Of a stretch of DNA of 64,000 nt, positions 23,378-33,209 are shown one piece after another (within the stretch, counting starts at the first letter, position 1; each line of letters begins with the position of its first letter). The stretch comes from Zeaxanthinibacter sp. PT1. GTDB taxonomy: Bacteria > Bacteroidota > Bacteroidia > Flavobacteriales > Flavobacteriaceae. The notes under the pieces are model-generated. The model had not been told where the DNA came from and did no database searches. It saw only the letters and a list, made by a program, of their open reading frames with translations. The position numbers and the translations under genes were made by a program. The stretch is from positions 1 to 64,000 of the forward strand of contig NZ_JAQPCN010000006.1 in NCBI RefSeq assembly GCF_028464225.1. The letters are read 5' to 3'.

Positions 23378-25916
23378 ACATTTATTCTTATTACTGCTGA
23401 TCCTGGTAAAAGGCCACTTCCTCTTAAATGCTCAGGAAGTACCCAACCGGGAAACAATTCCTGTTATTTCTTACTTACAGGAATTAGAGCGCCGGTACGA
23501 TGTTAAATTTTCCTTCGTGGATGAAGACCTCGAAGATGTGGTGATACAGGTACCCATTGGCGAAAACTTAGATACCATTCTTGCACGCTTAAGTGACCAG
23601 ACACAACTTAAAGTTCAGAAACTCAGTGACCGGTATTACACCTTATCCAGAAGCAGGTTGATCGATGTCTGCGGAACAGTTCTGGACAACTTTGAGCAGA
23701 ATTCCATCGTTGGAGCTTCAGTAGAAGTGCTTGGGAGCAGCATTAGCATGATCACCGATTTTGACGGGCAATTTAAACTGGAACAGATCCCCAGGGGAGC
23801 TACCTTGAGAATCCAGCACATAGGTTATAAGCCATTGTATATCAACGCCTCTTACCTGATCCAAACTAATCCTTGTACCCAGATTCCGATGGCCCTCAGG
23901 TACGAGCAATTGGATGAAGTAGTGGTCTACAATATCCTGACCACAGGAATTGCGGAAATGCCGGACGGAAGCCTGGAATTAGACCTCGATAGGTTCGGGA
24001 TTCTGCCGGGACTGAGTGAACCGGATATCCTGCAGTCCGTGCAGGCACTACCCGGAATCAGGAGTATTGATGAAACAGTTTCTGATATCAATATCCGCGG
24101 GGGAACTAATGACCAGAACCTGATCCTTTGGGATGGCATCAAGATGTACCAGTCCGGTCATTTTTTTGGCCTGATCTCGGCCTTTAATCCCTACCTCACT
24201 AAAAAAGTAACCCTTATCAAAAACGGAACTTCTGCCCAATACGGGGATGGAGTCAGCGGAATTATCCTGATGGAAACCCATGACCGGGTTGATGATAAAG
24301 CGTTCGGCGGTGCCGGGTTTAACCTTATCAGCGGGGATGCCTACGCCTATGTACCATTATCCGGTAAGCTGGGCTTCCAATGGTCTGCCAGGCGCTCTGT
24401 GACCGACTTCCTGGATACCCCAACTTACAAGCAATTTTTCAGCAGGGCCTTCCAGGATACAGAAGTAAAAGGCGATTCCGGCGCAGATACCGATATTACC
24501 CAGGAGGAAGATTTTTATTTTTATGATTTTACGGCTAAGCTGATGTACGACATCAATGAGCTGCACAAAGCAAGAATCAGCTTCATTCACATCAATAACG
24601 ATCTCGCCTATACAGAGACGGATAACCAAAATGACCGGGAGAACCAGAGTACCCTGGACCAAACCAACTTATCTTTTGGGGCTGTACTGCACAGCGACTG
24701 GACTGATAATTTCCACAGCAGGATCAACACCTATTACACTCGTTATAATCTCGATGCGAGAACCAGCACGAATGACGAAGAACAGCAGTTGTTCCAGAAT
24801 AACAGGGTCCTTGAATCCTCAATAAAAGTAAACACCTGGTACGACCTGTCTGATGAGCTTAGCTGGCATAATGGATACCAGTTTTCCGAAGTAGGGATCA
24901 CCAACACGACAACGGTAACACAGCCTCCCTTTAACAGCAGTATTAAAGGGGTGATAAGAACGCATGCGCCTTATTCTGAATTGGAATACAAGACAACGAA
25001 CGGGGGCCTTATGGCCAGGGGTGGGGCCCGGGTTAATTTTATCGAGAACCTGGATACATTTTCTGAAGTGATCATTGAACCCAGGCTGAATTTAAGCATG
25101 GCGCTGACCCCCAACTGGCGTCTCTCAGCGATGGGCGAGTTTAAAAACCAGACCACCAACCAGGTAATAGACCTGGAGCAGAACTTCCTCGGAATAGAAA
25201 AACGACGCTGGATACTTTCAGATAACCAGGGCCTGCCGGTGACCAAAAGCAAACAAGGCTCCCTGGGCTTTAATTATGAAAAGAATAAATGGTACATGGG
25301 ACTGGAAACTTTCTACAAACAAGTAGAAGGGATCAGTACCGCAACCCAGGGATTCCAGAACCAGGATCAGTTTAACGGGGAGATAGGCAGTTACGATGTA
25401 AAAGGAGTAGAATTCCTGTTGAATCACCAGGCAGACCGTATCAGTGCATGGGTGAGTTACACCTATAATGAGAATACCTACACTTTTGAAGACATCAACC
25501 CGAACCGTTTTCCGAACAATCTCGATATCCGGCACGCAGCAACCCTGGCCGGCACCTATACCTACAATCAATTTAAGCTTGGGCTTGGGCTTCATTACAG
25601 GACAGGTAAGCCGTATACAGAACCTCAAGAAGGCAATAATATAATTGACCTTAATGTTTTTCCCAACCGGATCAGGTACCAGGAACCCAACAGCAGCAGG
25701 CTTCCGGATTACCTGAGGGCAGATGCTTCAGCTGTCTACGAATTCAAGATAGGCCAAGGTATTGATGCATCCGTAGGTGCTTCTGTTCTGAACCTCCTGA
25801 ACAAAAAAAACTTACTCAACGTATATTACAGGCTGAATGAGCAGGATGAAGTGGAACGGGTAGAAAGTGCTTCCTTAGGTCTAACCCCGAATATCAGCGC
25901 GAGGATAAAATTCTAA
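23358..25916 (+). CDS. TonB-dependent receptor with STN signalling domain
   Basis: About 852 residues. A signal peptide (LFLLLLILVKGHFLLNAQ) leads to an STN domain (about 25-95), a carboxypeptidase-regulatory-like beta domain (about 100-190, IDVCGTVLD, ITDFDGQFKL), the TonB box region LDEVVVYN, a plug (DINIRGGTNDQNLILWDGI) and a 22-strand barrel to the end. It imports a ligand across the outer membrane using TonB energy; the STN domain signals to FecR and so to the ECF sigma factor. I prefer ATG 23358, which opens directly on the signal peptide, over ATG 23328. Ligand unknown. Confidence 0.92.
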   Translation: MPRKPHKHLFLLLLILVKGHFLLNAQEVPNRETIPVISYLQELERRYDVKFSFVDEDLEDVVIQVPIGENLDTILARLSDQTQLKVQKLSDRYYTLSRSRLIDVCGTVLDNFEQNSIVGASVEVLGSSISMITDFDGQFKLEQIPRGATLRIQHIGYKPLYINASYLIQTNPCTQIPMALRYEQLDEVVVYNILTTGIAEMPDGSLELDLDRFGILPGLSEPDILQSVQALPGIRSIDETVSDINIRGGTNDQNLILWDGIKMYQSGHFFGLISAFNPYLTKKVTLIKNGTSAQYGDGVSGIILMETHDRVDDKAFGGAGFNLISGDAYAYVPLSGKLGFQWSARRSVTDFLDTPTYKQFFSRAFQDTEVKGDSGADTDITQEEDFYFYDFTAKLMYDINELHKARISFIHINNDLAYTETDNQNDRENQSTLDQTNLSFGAVLHSDWTDNFHSRINTYYTRYNLDARTSTNDEEQQLFQNNRVLESSIKVNTWYDLSDELSWHNGYQFSEVGITNTTTVTQPPFNSSIKGVIRTHAPYSELEYKTTNGGLMARGGARVNFIENLDTFSEVIIEPRLNLSMALTPNWRLSAMGEFKNQTTNQVIDLEQNFLGIEKRRWILSDNQGLPVTKSKQGSLGFNYEKNKWYMGLETFYKQVEGISTATQGFQNQDQFNGEIGSYDVKGVEFLLNHQADRISAWVSYTYNENTYTFEDINPNRFPNNLDIRHAATLAGTYTYNQFKLGLGLHYRTGKPYTEPQEGNNIIDLNVFPNRIRYQEPNSSRLPDYLRADASAVYEFKIGQGIDASVGASVLNLLNKKNLLNVYYRLNEQDEVERVESASLGLTPNISARIKF

Positions 25917-25975
25917 GTACTGTTTAAATTCCCGATTCTTAATACATCGGAAAAGAAAATGGTATCCGGGAAAAG

Positions 25976-26001
25976 AAAAAGGCCGCGATCGCGGCCTTTT
26001 T
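25976..26001. terminator. Bidirectional terminator between the TonB receptor and argS
   Basis: AAAAA-GGCCGCGATCGCGGCC-TTTTT: a perfect 16-nt palindrome at 25981-25996 with an A-run before and a T-run after, serving both convergent genes. Confidence 0.9.
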
Positions 26002-26005
26002 CATG

Positions 26006-27787
26006 CTACATACGCTCAGGAACATCAATCCCGAGTAAACTAAACGCGGTTTGTATCACCTGGGCTACCTTATCGGCAAGCTGTATCCTGAAGATCTTGA
26101 TGCTTTCATCGGCCTCACCCAGGATAGAAACCTGCTGGTAGAACGAATTGAATTCTTTCACGAGTTCGTAGGTATAATTCGCGATCAGGGCCGGGCTGTA
26201 ATTTTCTGCAGCTTGTTGAATAGCTTCCGGGAATGCTTCTAGCCATTTCAGCAGTTCCTTCTCCTTAGCATGAAGCTGTAATTCGCTGGATACATCTTGT
26301 TGCATACCATTTTCAGGGGCTTTCCTAAGGATAGACTGTATCCGTGCATAGGTATACTGGATAAAGGGGCCCGTATTTCCCTGGAAATCCACCGATTCTT
26401 CCGGGTCAAATAAAATCCGTTTTTTTGGGTCTACCTTCAGAATATAATATTTGAGTGCTCCCAGCCCGATCATATGATAGAGCTGCTGTTTTTCTGCTTC
26501 CGAATAATCTTCCAGCTTGCCAAGCTCACTGGCAATAGCTCCTGCAGTCTCGCTCATCTCGAGGACCAGGTCATCAGCATCAACAACGGTTCCTTCCCGG
26601 CTTTTCATCTTCCCGCTTGGCAGGTCGACCATCCCGTAACTGAGATGATAAAGATGATCTGCCCAGTTAAATCCTAATTTTTTAAGGATAAGGAAAAGTA
26701 CTTTAAAATGGTAGTCCTGTTCATTCCCAACAGTGTATACCATCCCGTTAATATCCGGGAAATCTTTTACTCGTTGTATGGCTGTACCTATATCCTGTGT
26801 CATATATACCGCCGTACCATCAGATCTTAGAACGATCTTCTCATCCAATCCCTCTTCGGTAAGGTCTATCCAGACACTACCGTCGTCTTTCCGGTAAAAT
26901 ACCCCTTGCTCTAAGCCTTGTTCTACAACATCTTTTCCAAGCAGGTAGGTATCACTCTCGTAATAGAGCGTGTCAAAACTGACCCCCAGGCTCTTATAGG
27001 TCTCTTCAAACCCCTCGTAAACCCATCCGTTCATGGTCTTCCAAAGCTGGACAACCTCCGGATCTCCTGCTTCCCATTTTCTAAGCATTTCCTGGGCTTC
27101 CTGAAGCAGTAAAGCTTCTTTTTCTGCTTTATCCTTCGGAGTACCCGCGGCTACCATTTCGGCAACTTCCTGTTTATATGCCTTATCGAAGGCTACATAA
27201 TAGTTACCTACCAGCTTATCGCCTTTCAGACCGGTGCTCTCAGGGGTTTCCCCGTTTCCGAACCGTTTCCATGCCAGCATACTCTTGCAAATGTGGATCC
27301 CGCGGTCATTTATGATCTGGGTCTTATATACTTTTTTTCCGGCTGCTTCCAGGATAAGTGATACAGAGTGACCTAAGAGATTGTTCCGGATGTGCCCCAG
27401 GTGTAAAGGCTTATTGGTATTAGGAGAAGAATATTCGACCATCACGGCATCACTGTCCGTGCGGGAAACCTTACCATAATCCTCAAGGCCCCGTATCTCG
27501 TTAAAAAAATCGAGGTAATAGGCATCGCTGATAACGAGATTCAGAAATCCCTTGATGACGTTAAAATCAGAAATCGCTGCCACGTTCTTTAGCAAGTATG
27601 CACCAAGCTGTTCCCCGATCTTCTCAGAATTTCCTTTTACATACCTCAGCATAGGGAAGATGACCACGGTGATATCTCCTTCAAAATCTTTCCTGGTAGG
27701 CTGTAATTCTACCGATGGTAATTGAACCTCGTATATTTCCTGCAGGCCGGCTTTAACCTGCTCCTGTATGACGTCTTGCAATCTCAT
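26006..27787 (-). CDS. argS: Arginyl-tRNA synthetase
   Basis: 593 residues, class Ia, charging tRNA-Arg. Signatures: SSPNTNKPLHLGHIRNNLLG (HIGH as HLGH), GMVDLPSGKMKSREG (KMSKS equivalent KMKS), an N-terminal Add-1 domain and the C-terminal DALR anticodon-binding domain (FIQYTYARIQSILR onward). A TAGTTTTG -7 box lies 22 bp before the ATG. Confidence 0.97.
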   Translation of the reverse strand: MRLQDVIQEQVKAGLQEIYEVQLPSVELQPTRKDFEGDITVVIFPMLRYVKGNSEKIGEQLGAYLLKNVAAISDFNVIKGFLNLVISDAYYLDFFNEIRGLEDYGKVSRTDSDAVMVEYSSPNTNKPLHLGHIRNNLLGHSVSLILEAAGKKVYKTQIINDRGIHICKSMLAWKRFGNGETPESTGLKGDKLVGNYYVAFDKAYKQEVAEMVAAGTPKDKAEKEALLLQEAQEMLRKWEAGDPEVVQLWKTMNGWVYEGFEETYKSLGVSFDTLYYESDTYLLGKDVVEQGLEQGVFYRKDDGSVWIDLTEEGLDEKIVLRSDGTAVYMTQDIGTAIQRVKDFPDINGMVYTVGNEQDYHFKVLFLILKKLGFNWADHLYHLSYGMVDLPSGKMKSREGTVVDADDLVLEMSETAGAIASELGKLEDYSEAEKQQLYHMIGLGALKYYILKVDPKKRILFDPEESVDFQGNTGPFIQYTYARIQSILRKAPENGMQQDVSSELQLHAKEKELLKWLEAFPEAIQQAAENYSPALIANYTYELVKEFNSFYQQVSILGEADESIKIFRIQLADKVAQVIQTAFSLLGIDVPERM

Positions 27788-27809
27788 AAATAATGGGCGA
27801 ATCAGGCTG

Positions 27810-27817
27810 CAAAACTA
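27810..27817 (-). promoter_or_regulatory. -7 box TAGTTTTG for argS
   Basis: Full TAnnTTTG match on the minus strand ending 22 bp before the argS ATG. No clear TTG at -33. Confidence 0.5.
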
Positions 27818-27850
27818 ATGATTTTTTACGCTTCTGTAACATAGAAGACC

Positions 27851-27877
27851 TTGGTTTCCGGCTTTTGGTTATCTTTA
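27851..27877 (+). promoter_or_regulatory. Promoter TTG-N16-TATCTTTA
   Basis: TTG 27851-27853 and TATCTTTA 27870-27877, 16-nt spacer, 17 bp before ATG 27895. One base off in the -7 box and one base short in the spacer. Confidence 0.45.
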
Positions 27878-27894
27878 GAAAAGGAATTGAATTT

Positions 27895-28320
27895 ATGCTT
27901 GTAAACGTATCGTATAACAATAAAAAGATCAGGGAAGAAGTAGATGCCTTGGTAGGTAAGCCTTTTGCGTTAAAGGAAAGGTGGAGCATGGGCGGTATTG
28001 GCTCTCCCAAATTATGGATCACCGAAACAAGCCTGGAAATCAGGAATCTCCTCATACTTGACAACAACCTGGACAGCTGCAATGTGGAACTCAGACCCAA
28101 AGGGATAATTGTGCGCTTCCGCTCCTTACTGGAGACCTTTGCCCTTGTAATTCCCTATTACAAACTCACCCTATATAAAGGCGAGGCTTTTGTTTACAGC
28201 ATATATATGGATCACCATTTTATCAAAGTCAAAGCAGATAAACCTAACATTCAGAAATTCTTTAAGAAGATTATGGATTTGAAAACAAAAAATACCCCCA
28301 CAGCCCTGGAAGACCTGTAA
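27895..28320 (+). CDS. Conserved-looking protein of unknown function
   Basis: 141 residues, no signal peptide. The middle (LWITETSLEIRNLLIL, ELRPKGIIVRFRSLLETFALVIPYYKLTLYKGEAFVYSIY) is beta-rich and PH-like in feel, with a basic C-terminal helix. I recognise no named domain. A longer frame begins at 27793 but would translate through the promoter at 27851-27877, so I chose 27895. It is followed by the SDR/DUF2867 gene after 40 bp. Confidence 0.75.
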   Translation: MLVNVSYNNKKIREEVDALVGKPFALKERWSMGGIGSPKLWITETSLEIRNLLILDNNLDSCNVELRPKGIIVRFRSLLETFALVIPYYKLTLYKGEAFVYSIYMDHHFIKVKADKPNIQKFFKKIMDLKTKNTPTALEDL

Positions 28321-28360
28321 GAGGAGACACCCACGGTCATAAAATATAATTCATCCCTTC

Positions 28361-29809
28361 ATGAAAATATTGCTTACCGGCGCAAACGGTTATATCGGAA
28401 TGCGATTATTACCCCGGCTCCTGGAGCTGGGCCACGAAATGGTGTGTGCCGTACGGGATAAAAACAGGCTGTCCATAGATGAAGAGACCCGGGAAAAGGT
28501 AACGATTATAGAAGTTGATTTTCTAAAGGAACCCCAGCCGGATGGTATTCCAAAGGATATAGATGTCGCCTACTACCTCATCCACTCCATGAGTTCCTCG
28601 ACAAGTGATTTTGATGAACAGGAGGCATTATCGGCCCGTAACTTTAATACCATGGTTTCCGGTACTAATATTCAGCAAGTCATCTACCTCAGCGGAATCG
28701 TCAACGAAGAGGAACTGTCCAAACACCTCAGCTCCAGGAAGAACGTGGAAAGTATCTTGTATAAGGGGGACTATCATGTCACGGTACTCAGGGCCGGGAT
28801 CATAGTAGGTTCTGGCAGTTCTTCATTTGAAATCATCAGGGACCTTTGTGAAAAACTACCGGTCATGATCACCCCCAGGTGGGTCTTGACCAAAACTCAG
28901 CCTATCGCTATCAGGGACGTGATCAACTTTTTAACCGGAGTTATTGGTCGGGAAGATTGTTATGACGAGTCTTTTGATATAGGTGGTCCGGATGTACTCA
29001 CCTACAAAGAGATGCTTCACCGTTACGCCAAGGTCCGAGGCTTTAAGAATTGGATCTTTACGGTACCTGTGATGACCCCGAAACTATCTTCTTATTGGTT
29101 GTACTTTGTGACCGCAACCTCGTACAAGTTAGCCGTAAACCTGGTTGACAGCATGAAAATGGAAGTGGTTGCCAGGGATAACAAGCTGCAAGAGCTCCTG
29201 GGAATTGAAACTCATACCTACGAAGAGGCCATCCAAATGGCTTTTAAAAAAATTGAACAGAACCTGGTGATCAGCAGCTGGAAAGACAGCATGGTCAGCG
29301 GTCGCTTTCAACGCAACCTGGAAAAGTATATACAAGTTCCAAAATACGGGGTGCTGACCGATGCAAAAAAAATTAAATTAGACGATCCCGAAGCTGCCTT
29401 GCAGAATATCTGGCAGATTGGGGGCGCCAAAGGTTGGTACTACGGTAATTGGTTATGGCAGATCAGGGGTTTGCTCGATAAACTTAACGGTGGTGTAGGG
29501 CTGCGCCGAGGCCGCACACATCCGGATAAAATCTTTCCGGGTGATTCCCTCGATTTCTGGCGGGTTTTATTGGCCAATAAAAAGAATAAACGGCTATTGT
29601 TATTCGCAGAAATGCGCTTACCCGGTGAAGCCTGGTTGGAATTCCGAATAGACGATCAGAATATACTACACCAGACAGCAACGTTCAGGCCCAGGGGACT
29701 TCGGGGCCGACTGTACTGGTACGCCATGTTGCCCTTTCACTTCTTTATTTTTGAGGGAATGATCAATAATATCGCCAAATCCAAGCCGGAATCCTACCAG
29801 CCCATTTAA
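28361..29809 (+). CDS. NAD(P)-binding SDR-family protein with DUF2867 domain
   Basis: 482 residues. An atypical short-chain reductase Rossmann domain occupies about 1-290 (MKILLTGANGYIGMRLLPRL, then VIYLSGIV and TVLRAGIIVG). The C-terminal 180 residues (WYYGNWLWQIRGLLDKLNGG, LDFWRVL, PGEAWLEFRI, RGRLYWYAMLPFH) form DUF2867, a START-like lipid-pocket domain often fused to such reductases. A quinone- or lipid-linked reductase is plausible but unproven. It probably shares a transcript with the unknown gene upstream. Confidence 0.88.
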   Translation: MKILLTGANGYIGMRLLPRLLELGHEMVCAVRDKNRLSIDEETREKVTIIEVDFLKEPQPDGIPKDIDVAYYLIHSMSSSTSDFDEQEALSARNFNTMVSGTNIQQVIYLSGIVNEEELSKHLSSRKNVESILYKGDYHVTVLRAGIIVGSGSSSFEIIRDLCEKLPVMITPRWVLTKTQPIAIRDVINFLTGVIGREDCYDESFDIGGPDVLTYKEMLHRYAKVRGFKNWIFTVPVMTPKLSSYWLYFVTATSYKLAVNLVDSMKMEVVARDNKLQELLGIETHTYEEAIQMAFKKIEQNLVISSWKDSMVSGRFQRNLEKYIQVPKYGVLTDAKKIKLDDPEAALQNIWQIGGAKGWYYGNWLWQIRGLLDKLNGGVGLRRGRTHPDKIFPGDSLDFWRVLLANKKNKRLLLFAEMRLPGEAWLEFRIDDQNILHQTATFRPRGLRGRLYWYAMLPFHFFIFEGMINNIAKSKPESYQPI

Positions 29810-29843
29810 GCAACACCGGGCCTGGGAGGCAGGCTTAACTACC

Positions 29844-30779
29844 TTATTCAGCCTTAGGAAGGAATACTTCTGCCATCATACAGCGGGCACTTCCCCCACC
29901 ACAGGTCTCTATGGTTTCTAAAGAACTGTGAAGGATAGGACAGTGTTTTTCTATCCTGCTGACCTGCTCGCGAGTGAGGCTATGGTAAGCCGCAGAACTC
30001 ATGACCAGGAATGGCTGATCGTTCTTCCCTTTTACCTGCAGCATATTGCCTGCAAAGCGGTGCATCTGCTCTTCGCTGATCTCGATGATCTCTTTCCCTG
30101 AATTGGTCAGTTGAGCAACCACACTCTTACGTTCTTTCTTGTCGTCAATAGTATCCAGGCAGATCACCGAAAAGTTGTTCCCCAGGCACATCATAACATT
30201 GGTATGATAAATAGGCATCCTTTTACCGTCTACAGACTGGTTGGCTGTAAAGATTACGGGCAGATATTCAAAATCCTCGCAGAATTCGATAAACAGTCCC
30301 TCATCAGCCCGGTCAGACAATGCACAATAGGCGATCTTATGCTCCCTGTCTAAGACAATACTACCGGTACCTTCAAGGAATAGACCCTCTTCTTCGGCAG
30401 AAGTGTAATCCATAAATCCTTTGATTACAAAACCTTCCTCTTCCAGTTTTTCCATAACATCCTCACGGCGTTCCAACCTGCGGTTTTCAGCGAACATGGG
30501 ATAGAGACCAACGGTTCCGTCACTGTGAAAGGAAACCCAGTTATTGGGAAATATAGAATCAGGGGTATCGGGATCCGGAGTATCATCGATCACCACTACC
30601 TGGATTCCTTTTGCCCTGAGCAGATCGACAAAGGCATCAAATTCGCGTTGCGCCTTATGGTTGATAGCTTCCTTTTGCAGGGCCAGGTCTTCCTGGAAAT
30701 AGTTATTCACCGCGGTTTGCTCATTCATCCTGAATCCAATGGGTCTAACCATTAATATGGTATTAGTGATCTGCTTCAT
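29844..30779 (-). CDS. ctlX: CtlX-like citrulline utilisation hydrolase (arginine-deiminase-related)
   Basis: 311 residues, pentein fold. MVRPIGFRMNEQTAVNN opens the protein; PDSIFPNNWVSFHSDG and LEGTGSIVLDRE supply the conserved acidic/guanidino-binding residues, and the catalytic Cys300 lies in GGGSARCMMAEVF. Related proteins hydrolyse citrulline or other ureido/guanidino compounds. I took ATG 30779: the longer frame from 30809 would begin inside a TAAATTTG promoter box (30814-30807). It follows another pentein gene by 97 bp. Confidence 0.87.
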   Translation of the reverse strand: MKQITNTILMVRPIGFRMNEQTAVNNYFQEDLALQKEAINHKAQREFDAFVDLLRAKGIQVVVIDDTPDPDTPDSIFPNNWVSFHSDGTVGLYPMFAENRRLERREDVMEKLEEEGFVIKGFMDYTSAEEEGLFLEGTGSIVLDREHKIAYCALSDRADEGLFIEFCEDFEYLPVIFTANQSVDGKRMPIYHTNVMMCLGNNFSVICLDTIDDKKERKSVVAQLTNSGKEIIEISEEQMHRFAGNMLQVKGKNDQPFLVMSSAAYHSLTREQVSRIEKHCPILHSSLETIETCGGGSARCMMAEVFLPKAE

Positions 30780-30806
30780 AATTCCTTTCAATAAAATTTC
30801 GGCCCG

Positions 30807-30814
30807 CAAATTTA
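30807..30814 (-). promoter_or_regulatory. -7 box TAAATTTG for the ctlX-like gene
   Basis: Full TAnnTTTG match, 27 bp before ATG 30779 on the minus strand. No -33 TTG. Supports the shorter start. Confidence 0.5.
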
Positions 30815-30876
30815 ATCCTTTTCTACTTGATTGCAGACAGACCCCCTAAAAGATTTATAGTAATGGTTTTTCCGGC

Positions 30877-31791
30877 TTATTGCCGGATGAGAGGCAGTGT
30901 ACTGCAGCGTAACAGGCCTTCTTGTTTTGCGATCTCGGAATACGGAATTTCTTCTACTGTGAATCCCTGGCTTCGTAACCAATCATTGAGCCGGGTGAAG
31001 CTCTTTTCAGAGACAACGACCTCGGGTGAGATGGAGAATACATTACTATACATACGGTACATCTCGTCCTTAGTAATCTCAAAAATATTCTCTGCTCCAA
31101 AATAATTGACCAACCAGTCGTATTCTTCTTGCACCAGGAATCCATTTCGATGCAAGATGGCCTTATCCTTCCCTACCGGCTGAAAGCAGCAATCCAGGTG
31201 TAAAGCATTTTCCTTAGCCTCTACATTAGACTTTCTAAGTTCAAAACTCTTTACTTTCTTATCCGGGAATTGACGCTGTAGGTATTCTACAGCAGCCTTA
31301 TTAGTCCTGGCGGTAATGTAATCCGGATAATCATCTTTGGTGTAGGTGCCCACAAATAAATATTCGTTCCAGGGCATTACATCCCCACCTTCTACGTGTA
31401 CCTCTTCCGGGGGATACAGTATATTCTCCGGAGCTATAGCATCAAGCACATGCATGATGGCCTGGAATTCATTTTCCCTGTCCGGGAGAATGTTGGCTTT
31501 CACCAGTTTATCATCAATTACAAAAGCTATATCCCTGGAGAAAATCTGGTTACAATTCTCTATAACCTCCGGCCTGTAAACCTTGACCCCGTGCTTCTTC
31601 AGCACCTGGTCAAAGGCATCCATTTCACGGATCATATCTTCTTCCGTAGGATAGGTTCCTGCCAGGATATGTTCCAGCGATTTTGGATCGTAAGCCGACT
31701 CCGGGGTGGGAACAGGCCCGGGACTTTTAGCTGTGCCCAGGACTACCGCCTTTAAGTTGTCGGTCTCGTTAACTACGTTTAAATGTAGCAT
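30877..31791 (-). CDS. Arginine deiminase / dimethylargininase-family amidinohydrolase
   Basis: 304 residues, pentein fold. FSRDIAFVIDDKLV holds the substrate-binding Asp region, HVEGGDVMPWN the Glu-Gly-Gly-Asp motif, LHLDCCFQPVG the catalytic His and EGLLRCSTLPL the nucleophile Cys296, nine residues from the end. The family includes arginine deiminase, DDAH and amidinotransferases; which one cannot be told from these motifs. It starts 15 bp after the gltA stop and is probably co-transcribed with it. Confidence 0.85.
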   Translation of the reverse strand: MLHLNVVNETDNLKAVVLGTAKSPGPVPTPESAYDPKSLEHILAGTYPTEEDMIREMDAFDQVLKKHGVKVYRPEVIENCNQIFSRDIAFVIDDKLVKANILPDRENEFQAIMHVLDAIAPENILYPPEEVHVEGGDVMPWNEYLFVGTYTKDDYPDYITARTNKAAVEYLQRQFPDKKVKSFELRKSNVEAKENALHLDCCFQPVGKDKAILHRNGFLVQEEYDWLVNYFGAENIFEITKDEMYRMYSNVFSISPEVVVSEKSFTRLNDWLRSQGFTVEEIPYSEIAKQEGLLRCSTLPLIRQ

Positions 31792-31806
31792 ATGCTAAGA
31801 GGGAGT

Positions 31807-33090
<1,284 letters not shown>

Positions 33091-33120
33091 GTATCTTTAT
33101 CTGTTTTAATTTATCGACCG

Positions 33121-33152
33121 TAAATTTAAGAAAAATAGACCCATCTTAACAA
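33121..33152 (-). promoter_or_regulatory. Possible gltA promoter TTG-N21-TAAATTTA
   Basis: On the minus strand TTG (33152-33150), 21-nt spacer, TAAATTTA (33128-33121), 30 bp before the gltA ATG. An alternative pair TTG-N17-TATTTTTC overlaps it. Confidence 0.4.
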
Positions 33153-33209
33153 TTCAAAATTGGATTTAAGGGATTATTAACAAACCCCCAAACCTACTGT
33201 AAAAACGGA

